In this document: positions 23,066-34,100 of the stretch, piece after piece
Layout: every line of letters begins with the position of its first letter
Numbering within the stretch: position 1 is the stretch's first letter
Source of the DNA: Diphasiastrum complanatum
Lineage: Eukaryota; Streptophyta; Lycopodiopsida; Lycopodiales; Lycopodiaceae
Direction of reading: 5' to 3'
Assembly (NCBI GenBank): GCA_029204225.1
Contig: CM055105.1
Coordinates: forward strand, 13,312,721 to 13,376,720
Length of the DNA: 64,000 bases
Notes under the pieces: model-generated
What the model was told of the DNA's origin: nothing
Database searches by the model: none
The model's input: the letters and a program-made list of their open reading frames with translations, nothing else
Made by a program: the position numbers and the translations under genes

Positions 23066-24274
23066 ATGCGTGTGACCTTCTCAGACAAAGCATGCAACGT
23101 TGTTGATGCGAGTACCAGTACGCTCATCACTCAAGGAAGAAGAAAAGGCAACCTGTATCACTTAAAGGTACGCCAACCTGCAGATCAAGTGCATCAGACT
23201 CATGATGATTCGCCAGATACTCTATGGCACAGGAGACTATGCCATATGAATTCAATGGCACTATATCAAGCAAGCCATCATAGAGCAATCACAGGGGTGA
23301 GCATCTCGAATGCAACCAGTTCGATGACCTATGATGCATGTCTGAAGGGTAAGATGTCACGTACTCCTTTTGTCAAAGACTCCTACAGAACTACAAAGAT
23401 TCTGGAGCTTGTACATTCTGACATCTGTGGACCTTTCAACGTGATCTCAGTAGGAGGCTCAAAGTATTATATAACCTTTATTGATGATTACAGTAAATTT
23501 GCCAAAGTCTACTTTATTCACAATAAATCAGAAACATTTGACAAATTCACAGAGTATGTGAATTGGGCAAAAAGATGCACTGGTAATAAAGTGAAACAGA
23601 TCAGAACAGATCAAGGTGAAAAATACATCTCAAATCGATTCATTGACTTCTGTAGTGATTGTGGTATCATTCACAGAAGAACTGCATCTTACACACCGCA
23701 GCACAACGGTGTTGCAGAAAGAAAGAACAGGACTCTAATGGAAGCTACTAGGCGCATGATGGCCTATTCAAAGGCTCCAAGAGTGTTGTGGGCTGAAGCA
23801 GTAGCTACAACTGCTTACATTCAGAACATGACAGGAAAGTCAGGTGTTCTTCACACGACACCACATGAATTATGGTGGGGTAGGAAACCCAATTTGACTC
23901 ACATCCGTATCTTTGGCTATGCAGCTTATGCACATGTTCCTGATAAGCTTCAAAAGAAGCTTGGTGAGAAAGCAGATAAGGGATATCTTGTAGGATATGA
24001 CAATCATTCGTCATACTACAGAGTCTATATGCCAGAGACAAACACAGTGAAGACAGTCAGAGATGTCAAATTTGATGAGAGCAGAACGATGGCCAACGAT
24101 GATTCTGTCAGTTATAAAGTCTTTGGTAGACAATACTATGATCTATCAACTGTGACAGAGGGAGGAGAGGACGAACACTCAGATGAAGATGTTCGAGTCA
24201 CACCTCATTCGAATGACGAATCAGACGAAGAAAGATTAGCAAGCCAGTCTACTGCTACAGTACTTGTAAACTGA
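23066..24274 (+). pseudogene. Copia pre-integrase and integrase
   Basis: A 402-codon frame with the pre-integrase zinc region (LWHRRLCHMNSMAL, then DACLKGKMSRTPF), integrase Asp in LVHSDICGPF, Asp in IRTDQGEKYIS, Glu in TPQHNGVAERKNRT, and the C-terminal GYLVGYDNHSSYYRVY. The integrase core is open end to end, unlike the rest of this element. It ends at a TGA after the acidic linker (DEERLASQ), where RT should follow in frame. The gag and most of the protease are missing: similarity starts abruptly at about 23050. It belongs to the copia copy that ends at about 26668. Confidence 0.9.
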
Positions 24275-24376
24275 AATGGTTTTGGACCTAGCAGAGCTGA
24301 TAAAGGCAAGAGCATTGTAATCCCAGAAGGATCTCCTAGAAGATCGACAAGAAAACGAAGAGCGCCAACAAGATTT

Positions 24377-25875
24377 GTGCCAGACAGCTCAGCTTCTACA
24401 TCAGAAGAGTTTTGTGGATTCAGTGGAGAACCACAAACATTCGAGGAAGCGATTGAATGTCCGGAGAATGACAAATGGATCCAAGCCATGAACGAGGAGA
24501 TGGAATCCATGTGGAAGAATCAGGTATGGACGTTGCAGCCATTACCAAATAAACGAAAGACTGTAAAATGCAAGTGGGTATATAAGCTGAAGTATGGACC
24601 GAATGGAGATATTTCTAAGTATAAAGCAAGACTTGTAGCGAAGGGGTTTTCTCAGAGATATGGTATTGATTATGTTGAGACCTTCTCTCTTGTCGTGAAA
24701 CATTCGTCCCTACGTTTACTGTTTGCATATGCAGTTGCTTATAATCTCAGGATTCACATTGTGGACAAGAAGACAGCCTTCTTGCATGGCGAGCTAGACG
24801 AAGAAGTCTACATGGATCAACCTCCAGGCTACGTTTCGGACTCACTTCCTACTTATGCATGCAGAATGCATAGGAGTATCTACGGTCTGAAGCAGTCAGC
24901 GCGACAATGGTATAAGAAGAAAGATCAAGCTCTCAAGTCTTTAGGATTCAAGCCACTAGTTGTTGATTCTAATGTTTATGTAAGAATTACAGATGGTAGT
25001 TGTATATGTGGACGACACTTTGATACTCTGCAAAAGTGAAAAGCTTATTGCTGAGATGAAGTATGACATCTCGAAACATTTCGAGATTGCAGACCTGAGA
25101 GAAGCCAAATGTTATCTTGACTTACAGATTGACAAGGACTATGAGGGAGGTAAGTTGTACCTTCATCAGTCCAGATATACCCAAAAAATCCTAGAAGATT
25201 TTGAGATGCTGAGTTGCAAAGGAGCAAATACTCCAATGCTTGCAGGAACAGTCTTGACGAATGAAGACTGTTCGAAGACTGAGGAAGAGAGAATTGATGC
25301 AGCTTACACCATACAAGAAGCTGATCGGATCGCTGATATACCTTGCAGATAACACACGTTCTGACATTGCTTATGCCGTGTTCAGAATGAGCCAATTCTG
25401 TACAAATCCAAGCTCAACTCATTGGAAGATTGTGAAACGGATTTTGCAATACCTTCAGTTAACGAAAGATTTTGGTTTGTGTTATTCTCGTGATGCAAAG
25501 TTCCAGATGCTTTCCTATAGTGATGCTAGCTGGGCATCTCTCAAGGACGATTGCAAAAGTATCTCAGAAGGATGCTTCATCACGTCAGGAGCAGCAATTC
25601 TCTGGGTTAGCAAGAAGTATACCATTGTAGCTCAGTCATCCTGCGAAGGAAAGTACATTGCAACAACAAAGATGGCTAATGAAATCATTTGGCTCAAACA
25701 GTTCCTTGACGAATTGGACGAAATAGGGAATGAGTCTCTGATTTTGCAAATGGACAATACATCTGCAATACATCTGACAAAGGATCCTATGTTTCACTCA
25801 AGGACGAAACACATCGCAATCAAATATCACTTGATAAGGGATCAAATCGGGAAGAAGATGCTGCAGACTATCTAA
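24377..25875 (+). pseudogene. Copia reverse transcriptase and RNase H, frameshifted
   Basis: Three frames in a row encode RT and RNase H. 24377-25039 has CKWVYKLKYGPNGDISKYKA, ARLVAKGFSQRYGIDY and the catalytic region HIVDKKTAFLHGEL. 24993-25352 has the YVDD box (VVVYVDDTLILCKS). 25261-25875 has YSDASWAS, QSSCEGKYIA and FHSRTKHIAIKYH of RNase H. Frameshifts near 25010 and 25300 and a stop at about 25873 make it inactive. Each break looks like a single small event, so the copy is not very old. Confidence 0.9.
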
Positions 25876-25980
25876 AGGAGATGGTGGCTGACAATTCCAC
25901 AAAGGCCTTAGACAAAGGTCTGTTCGAGAAACAGAGGAGCAGTCTTGGAGTCATCAAACTACCACGCTTTGAGAGGGAGC

Positions 25981-26668
25981 TGAAGAAACAAAACGTTTCT
26001 ATTACCAAAGCTTTGCTAGCTTTCAGCCCTCAGTATGATGAAAAGACACGAAGTGAAAATGTTCGCGAACATCATGAAAAGACACGAAGCGAAAATGTTC
26101 GCGAACACCTTGACGAAGAGACACGAACGCGAAAAGTTCGCGAAAGAAAAAATTTCGTGATACAGCAGGAAAAAGTCAGACGATGCGAAAGTCAAACGGC
26201 TCGAAACGACACAAAAATCTTCGCGATACTTTTCGACCTTCATGCTCCAAAGGATTAGGAAGATCATGCAAGTACCATGAAGTACAAAAACCCTTATCTG
26301 ATATGATGACGTCAGCGGAAGAGTGTTAGGACGTGCCTAACCCACCTCTCTTGTAATCCGTGATTAGTTATAGATTGTTTAGTCCATCTAATCTGGTGTG
26401 CTACTCTAAATGTATAAGATACATATAGTAGCAGATAGAAATATATAGACTATAGAATAGAGGTCCGTCTGCGAGCGAGACAAGTTTTGTAAGCAAGATC
26501 TACAGAGATCCAAAAAGTCTGCTAGTAAACGAGACATTACTCGTGGGAGAGCACCACTTCTCTAACGCCAATGCGCTGTGTGGGTCTATCATATAGCGCT
26601 CAAAATCAAGAGGATCAATAGATGATACTGTAGCCATTACGCACATATCTCTCTTAATTTTGTCTGAT
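25981..26668 (+). repeat. 3' LTR of the copia copy, with TTCGCGAA palindromes
   Basis: Starts TGAAGAAAC after gagagggagc, and matches 22218-22805. It has about 100 bp more than that copy near its start: three tgttcgcgaaca-like palindromes with gacacgaa spacers (26040-26150), where the other copy has one. The 3' boundary is set only by loss of similarity. Confidence 0.75.
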
Positions 26669-26920
26669 TTTGGATAAACTACTGTCTGCCATCGTTTGTG
26701 TATCTCATTCACTTATTTTATCAATTCCGCACACTGGTTCAGTTTCGTTGAATGTTGTATTAATTTAAAACGTAGATCAGCAGTGTCTGTCTACATTCTG
26801 GAGGATTGTAAATATAGTTGACAGTGACCAACAATCATATCTGAAATCCATCCGAATTGTTTTTTGTTCGCGATTAATTTGATTTCGCTTCATCAATATC
26901 AATATCAGAGCTTGTTCAAG

Positions 26921-26972
26921 TTTCATTTCACTTCGCTTCGTTTCATGCAATTTCGTTTCGTTTCGTTTCAAA
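26921..26972 (+). repeat. Degenerate (TTTCG)n array
   Basis: Pentamers of tttcg with some tttca and cttcg variants, including three perfect tttcg units in a row around 26952-26968. Confidence 0.75.
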
Positions 26973-28800
26973 GCCTAATTGATATTTGCAATTTGCGTTC
27001 CACATTTTTCGCATCATGATTCTATCTAGATGTTCATGATGTGTATCTATAACACCTATATCTAAACTAAGATAGTGTTTATATCTTAGATATACATGTA
27101 AATATTAAAAAAAACAACATTTAAAATTATATTATCGATCTGTTGTATCTATTTTTGCTAGATATTTAAATATAAATAAAGGTATTTATTCAAGTTCTTA
27201 TTTTGATATGTACTTAGTAATGTAAAACTTGATCTAGATACGTTCTTAGGTATATTATTTCATTCTTCGTTCATATATAACATATTTCAATATAAATAGA
27301 TCTAAGTAAAAATTCATATATGTAGAAATCCTAGATATAAAAAATGACTAGTTCATAATATGTTGAAAGCCTAAAGACCAAACTAATATTTCCTTACATG
27401 TAGAAAGAAAGAAATGCATTCTTAGAACACTCGTTTCCAATATGTTCATTTCATGTGCATTTAGAAATCGAATGTGACTACGGTACAATCTTATCTAGGA
27501 AAAGCACAATCTTAGAAACACGCTAGTAGGGTTTCCAAGTTCTTTTTGATTGCATAACTTGGAATCTCATGTTCTCATATAAGAATTGACAAAAGCATAC
27601 CATTAGCACACCACACAAAAATATGACGGTAGATTCTTATTCGAGGCACACAACATTAGAGCACAAAATAATTATTCTATATCTTAGTTGCCTCAATATA
27701 GCAACCGTTCCACATCCCATCTCTCAGAATGCTGTGAAAATCAAATTTTCTTTCAACAAGAGGGCCCAAACTGCTATTTGGCCTGAGTTTTTTTCCTTTA
27801 AAGCATAAATGAAGGGAGAGTGTTAATGGCAAGCTAACAGGAAGCCAAATTTATTGTATCAGCACTCAATATTTTTTTCTTTTCAAAGTTAGGGTCTTAG
27901 ACTAACATACATGAGCTATATGTAAAACACTGTATTATAGATGGATTAAAAGCTTATGTAGAATTTAAAATTTCCTTGTTTTCAATTCTTATTTAGCTTC
28001 CTTCCAGATAATTATTTTTCAAGCTTTCCTTTGAGCACACTACTGATGTCATACTTGCACCACAGTGATGGCACTTCTTGCATGTTTATGTATTGAAGCC
28101 CTTAAGTTTGGGTACAGATCCCAAGCATTTCATCATAAGGACTCTTTTTAATCAAGCACATATGTACTAGGAAAGCATGCGCATTGGATGTTTGGTGCTT
28201 GCAGTCCCTATATGGTGCAATTTTTAACCATCATAGACATTGCTTATGGTCACTGCTCCCAACTAAATAATTCTATATAAGAATTGTACTTAATCATTCA
28301 TACAGATTACTTATAAAAACAAGGTATTGGAAGGTATGAAGACCAGTACACATAGTGGTGGTCCCTAGAGATACAGTGGCTGGGGTCTGACTTAGTGGCC
28401 ATTGACAACAAAGGACAGTGGCAGAAAAGTCTCCAACTTCTGGGCAGCTGTTAAGTGCTAAGATGTCTAAGATGCTTCATAAAGGGCACACGAGATATGT
28501 GTGCCCGTATCTGAAATCTCGGCAACGTGGTATGAAATCTCTATTGGTCATGCATACCCATGTTTAGTAGTAGCCACTAGTAGATATTGTCTGATACAAT
28601 CTAAAATGCAATTGTATCTTGATAAAAGTTGAAGTAAATGTATATATTTTCAAGTTTCCAGCAACATGCAAGTGGCTTTTCAACCGTTTTTTAAAAACAG
28701 TTATACTCACAAAGATGATATCTCAAATCCAGATAATTTGGTACTTTCACACACAAAAACCAGCTTGAACAAGCATCAAGTAATAATTCAGTTTTCCAAA
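26973..28800. other. No recognisable gene (about 1.8 kb)
   Basis: AT-rich sequence (27050-27400 is especially so). No conserved motif, no LTR pair and no open frame worth naming. It probably lies downstream of the unidentified minus-strand gene that ends at 29205. Confidence 0.4.
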
Positions 28801-29204
28801 TTTTAACAAAGAGTCGCTGAGCACTCACCATATTGAAGTGAAATAACCTCTGCAAGCAAAAGTACAACTTAGGTCATCGAAATTTTGTAGCGGCACTTTT
28901 TGCAAAAAATAGCCTAGTAAATTATTGTGTCCAAATTCCTTTTTTTAAGTGAGTTGTTCGGTTTCTAAACTTATAGCACGAAGGACAATCAATCGTCTCA
29001 TTTTCTACAGAACTAGAGTCAAAAGGTTTTGGAAACTAAAGCAAGATGCAAAAAACAATATAATTGAGGAAGATCTCAAAAGGGTAAAATTTTGCAGGTT
29101 TATCCATATAAAAATTGTTTATACAATTTTTCTGAAGTAAACTTCCAGTTTTCAGAAAAACTTGGGTGTGATAGATACCCCCGAATGATACATTTCTGTA
29201 AAAC

Positions 29205-29685
29205 TTATGGCTTAGTGGAGCTTCCACTCTCCAGTTTTAAATCAAAAAGCATATCAGCCACACTCAATTTCCTAACTGAGAGTCTAGATGACACTGGAAC
29301 GCTCCCGATTAGTGTCCTTGAAAGAGATGATTGTCCGAGAGTAGATTTCTTTGGAGTTGATGATGACGCTGAACTCTCATGTTTATAATCACTTTGAGGC
29401 CTTTGTGTATTTGCAACAGGCTCACATACAAATCTATAATAGATATCAAGATTTAGCAAAGAACTATTAGGTATGCACAGTTCAGTTAGAATTTTTTTGA
29501 AAATTAACCATGCAGATAGATATTGCTTTCAGATTACCACAGATTACAAAAATAGTACGAGTGTAAGGCATGCTGGTACATTGATTCTACCTTGGATCAG
29601 CAAAGAACATCTTGATTCTTTCATCCGAAAGCAACCAGTGGTCTTTCTCCTCTAGAACTTGAAGCATACAAAGTTTAAGAGCATA
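29205..29685 (-). CDS. Last two exons of an unidentified plant gene
   Basis: Exon A, 29685-29591, follows a tctgcag acceptor, encodes YALKLCMLQVLEEKDHWLLS then DERIKMFFADP, and ends at a gtagaa donor. Exon B, 29433-29205, follows a tattatag acceptor and encodes FVCEPVANTQRPQSDYKHES, a Ser-rich stretch, VRKLSVADMLFDLKLE and a stop. The split codon AG/A (Arg) restores the frame exactly across the intron, which strongly supports real exons. The Ser/Thr/Lys-rich C-terminus looks disordered. I do not recognise the family. The gene probably continues to the exons at 39666-41218, with the complete hAT element in the intron between. Confidence 0.6.
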
Positions 29686-29689
29686 CTGC

Positions 29690-30331
29690 AGAAGCCAGAT
29701 GTAAATAATTGTCAAATGGAGCATGTTACCTTACATATTTTCAACATTCTTGGTTCCAAAGGAGAAAGAATGTTATTATTAGAAGATCAGCAAAAACAAA
29801 AGTTCAACATGTCAACACCCAATGTGTGACATAACTTTCTTAACAATTAGAATCTAAGTGCATCATTTTGCAGAGGAAAGAAACATTTCACTTCAATGAT
29901 CTTTATCTTTCTTGTTCTCTGCTTAAACCTTTCTACATTAATAACCATTTATCCGTAATGCAAGATCATAACAAGCAAAAGCTATACGTATGCCAGCTAC
30001 CATGGTGTTGAGCAAGGTAGCAATCAAACATATGAAATGTTTGACTTTCAAACAAAAAAAGTTTGAAATGCTTCAAATATGACCTGATTTTTTGGGGCTT
30101 TTCTAGTTGACCCATAGACATGTTAAATCAAGTAACAGGGGATCATATATATCAAGAACTTCGAAATGAGCATGTGAAAGCAAAAATAGTATCAATCTAA
30201 ATTTCAGAGTAACAGAAGCCATCATCTTTCATGCAAAAAAGCCCGCAAATTCATTATGATCCATATATCATCAACATTGCTACAAACCTAGAAAAGAACT
30301 ATAAATGAGCATCATCAAACCTAGATAGAAC
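29690..30331. other. Intron-like AT-rich sequence
   Basis: Lies upstream of the 29685 exon of the unidentified minus-strand gene. No further exon or element recognised. Confidence 0.4.
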
Positions 30332-30509
30332 TGCCACACTTCCTATGCAAACAAAAACATAATGGTTTCTTTTACTGTTTGGACCTAAGGAAGCGGGACC
30401 CGGACGCGAACGCGCGTCCGTGCCACACTTCCTATGCAAACAAAAACATAATGGTTTCTTTTACTGTTTGGACCTGAGGAAGCGGGACCCGGACGCGAAC
30501 GCGCGTCCG
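30332..30509 (+). repeat. 89-bp tandem duplication
   Basis: 30332-30420 and 30421-30509 are the same 89-bp unit (starting tgccacacttcc, ending gcgcgtccg) with a single visible difference (cctaagg versus cctgagg). The near-identity says the duplication is recent. Confidence 0.97.
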
Positions 30510-30757
30510 TTTGCGTCCGGACGCATCCGGTTTTCTTCTTTTTTTTTTCTTTTTTTTTTCAATTAGACTTAAAAAAAAATATAAAAAAATATGGCGTGCG
30601 GACCCCCTGACGCGTCCGTTTTTTTTTTTTTTTAGCTTCTAGTTTAAAAAAAAAAAAAAATTGGACACGTCCGACCCTGCCTCCAAGGGTCGGAAGCGTC
30701 CGGGTCCAGACGCCGGACGCGGACGCGGGCATTCTGGCCCGGACCCTCATGTCTGGA
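30395..30757. repeat. GCGTCCG-rich foldback-like block
   Basis: A cluster of gcgtccg and its complement cggacgc at both ends of a T-rich middle; for example gggacccggacgcg on the left can pair with cgcgtccgggtcc-like sequence on the right. This is the layout of a small foldback or MITE-like element with subterminal transposase-binding repeats. Its exact ends are uncertain because the left side overlaps the 89-bp duplication and the right side abuts the hAT target duplication. Confidence 0.5.
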
Positions 30758-30766
30758 ACTTTGGAC

Positions 30767-30860
30767 CATAGGTCCCGCGATACTGGGTACCGCGGATCCC
30801 GGTACCGTGGGACCATACTGGTACCACGGTACCATGTTGGTACTGTACCACAATATAGTA
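30767..30860. promoter_or_regulatory. Left hAT terminus with GGTACC repeats
   Basis: Within about 90 bp there are several ggtacc or near-ggtacc palindromes alternating on the two strands. The same motif fills the right end at 37315-37410. In hAT elements such subterminal repeats are transposase-binding sites; that role here is inference from position and repetition. Confidence 0.65.
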
Positions 30861-31182
30861 ATTTATTTATTATTTAATATTTTTAAAAAAAAAATTTAGC
30901 CTAAACTACTCGCCTTGCTCGCTTCTTCTCTCCCAGTATTTTTCCAGCCCATCGTTGCCCTGCCATCGCTTCTGGTTTTGCTGCCCTGCCTTCGCTCGCC
31001 CCTCTTCTGATTTGCGTCGCCCTTCGCCCACAGACCGCCCTGCCTTGCATCTGTTTTGCCTCTCCCTGCCTTCGCCCATTCTCAGCGTCTCTCTAACAGT
31101 GAACCCTGCTGTTTTTTTTCCAACAATCCATCCTTCTAGCTTTAGCTTCATCTGCATTTTTTCCCTAGTTTTCTCCATCGCA

Positions 31183-34100
31183 ATGGTGCAATCCGACCTT
31201 TCCGGTCTATGGGACGAGGTAGACATTGTCAGGCGGGTTGCCGACAAGACCAACAAGAACGGTCAGAAGATCGTGCGTTGCCGATATTGCCTCGTCGAAT
31301 TTGCTGCGTCCCTCACTCGCCTTAAAGGCCATCTGCTCGGTGCACGCGCCAAAACTGGTGCCACCTTAAATGCTGCCCCTTGTGGCAGCATGTCCGTCCC
31401 CGACAAGCAGCGACTACTGAACACCTACGGGCCGCAGCTCGTGGTGGGGGAGAACACCATTTCGGAGGGTGTTCTCCGGTTTTGCACCGCTCCTTATGTG
31501 GCTGACCCAGAGTTGCTGCCTGCTTGGCTGGCACGCACAAGGAGAGGGAGTCCATCCTCATCCCGTACCATTGCCCCTCATCCCCCTCAGACAGTTCCGC
31601 CACACGCACCCCCATCTACACCCGTTCCGGTGGATCCCGTCCCATCACGTCCGCCAGTTGCCACTGTGGTTCCACCACCACGTCCTGTTGCTCACACGCC
31701 CCCAGTTTACGATTTTCTCATGGATTCTCCGCCACCCGAGCAGGGCCCAGGCCCAGGATGCTACTAACGAGGCCTTCGAGGATGTGGATGAGATCCCTTC
31801 TTCCTTCCCTTCCCATCCAGATGACCTCCCTAGCCAGCAGTTTTCGTATCCCATGCCAGATCTTGCCCCTCCACCAGTGCACCCCACTTATGCTGCTGCA
31901 CCCATCCCTGCCAGTGCATCCCACTCTCCCCATTCCACGTCTACAGCCAATGCATCCACTAGTGCCCAGCCTGTCGCGTCATCGTCCATTCCTGTCACAG
32001 TTGGTGCACCATGCTGGAGGTCCAACACCCGTCGCCCACCAGGTAGAGCCCTTGTGCAGCAGACCATTCGCGGCGCGCATCAGCCGCACATGGACAGAGA
32101 GGCCACAGATGTCGTGGCCAGTTTGATTTACGAGCTGAACCTACCTTTTGCCATCACCGATTCTAAGCCCTTCAGAAGGGCCTTCCGCCTTGCACAGTCT
32201 GTCAGCCCTAGCTGGAGAGTCCCTGGTTCAGAGGGTGTCTGTACACACATGCTGAGAGATAGGGTCGAGTCCTTGTCTAGAGAGATGGAGCCTCTGCGCC
32301 GCCACTGGGCCACATATGGATGCAGCATCATGTCCGATGGCTGGACTGATGTCAGGAGGAGGCCGATCCTCAACATCTTGGTCTCCAGCTGCATGGGTAC
32401 ACAGTTTTTGAGAGCCGTGGATTGCAGTAGAGTGGGGAGAGTCATATCTGCAGATTTCATGTACGACGTCATTAGGTCTTCCATCCTGTCCATAGGCTCC
32501 CAGCATGTCGTTACGGTGGTGACGGACAATGCCACCAACTGTGTTCAGATGGGTGTCCTGCTAGAGGCCGAGTTCCCTCACATCGTCCATACCCCCTGTG
32601 CGGCGCACGGCATAGACCTTCTCATGGGGGACATAGGTGCACTGCCCTGGGTTAGAGCCATCGCCCGCGAGGCCCTCTTCCTGGTGACTTTTGTCACCAA
32701 GAAGAGGCGTGTTCTTGCCATGTTCCGGGTGTTCAGCCATTTGGACCTCCGTAAGCCAACCCTCACACGCTTTGCATTCGACCTGGTGGTCATCGACCGT
32801 CTGATCAGGTGCAGGGCACAGCTTCTACAGATGGTTGCCAGTGATCTTTGGCGTGCCAGTACGTTTCAGCACACGGAGGATGGGGAGCACTTTTCTTAAA
32901 CGATGAGGGGAGACCAGTTCTGGGGGGATGCACAGACATTGTCAGGACTGCTTCGACCACTCTATATTGTGCTCCGCATGGCTGACAGCGAGGGGTCCAC
33001 ACTTGGACTGGTGTATGAGCTCATGGACCAGATCGGACAGTTCCTGCAGCTGCCCATCTTGCAGCCAGAGAGGTAAGCGGTACAGTGTTGTAATTGTTCT
33101 TTATCTTTTCAATGTTTGCTACTTTGTTTTTTTGTCGATGTTACGTTTTTTCCAAAATTTGCTTCGACTTCGTGCAGGATGACGGAGCTGAGGTTCATCT
33201 GGGAGACCCGGTGGAACTACTTTCACAGGAGTATCCACAGCGTTGCACACATCTTGCATCCCCTCTTCCTCTCTCCGACACAGATATCAGACAGGGAGCT
33301 CGAGTTGGATTGGCTTGAGTACATCTATAGGGTGGGTCCACACATTGGCTTGTATCCTATCAGACTCATGGAGGAGCTAGTTGCATTTCATTTCGGGATG
33401 GACACGTTCAGTCACCCGGCTGCTCAGGATCTAGAGAGGAGGCAGCTCTCCATTACCTGGTGGACCATGTTCGGTAGCACCTATCCCTCCATACAACGTC
33501 TTGCACTGCGGGTCCTTTCACAGGTATGCATCTAATCTCATCCTCTCTTGTTGTGTTTCGTTGACATTCCACCCATGCACATGTGCTGAACCATTTCATT
33601 GCACGTACCACAGGATTGCGCTACCTCCGTGTGTGAGCGTAATTGGAGCACATGGGCCCTCGTTCACACGAAGAGAAGACAGGCTGTCAGTGAGTCAGCT
33701 AGAGCGGTTGGTGTTCTGCAACACCAACGCACGTCTCGCCAGGAGACTGCCGACCATTACGAGCGCATTGCAAGTGATGGGCTATTCTCCCATAGCATGT
33801 TGCTTGAAGTCTCACTAAAATGTAGGTTTCAATTTTTGATCAAGTTGTTGTCCTAACACGCTCAATTTTGACCTTGCAGACGAAGATATCTTATTTGGAG
33901 CGCCAAGTTGACTTGCCTACGGACAGCGTCCACCCCATGCCTGCAGATGACTTGGGCACACAGTTGATGGCAGAGAGAGAGAGAGGGAGCTTGCTGAGAT
34001 GAGAGAGAGAGAGAGAGAGCTTGGGCTTGAGCACAAAGAGCCTCCATTGTATGAGGCAGATGAGCCAGTGTCGAGGATGAGCATGATGAGGATGAGCCCA

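Noticed and set aside
26921-26972. Telomere-like repeat
   Set aside because: The unit is TTTCG, not the plant telomere TTTAGGG, and it is degenerate and short.
31469-31740. Alternative frames at the start of the hAT transposase
   Set aside because: The frame with BED finger and start MVQSDLSG is shared with the second copy; the others are shadows until the frameshift at about 31745.
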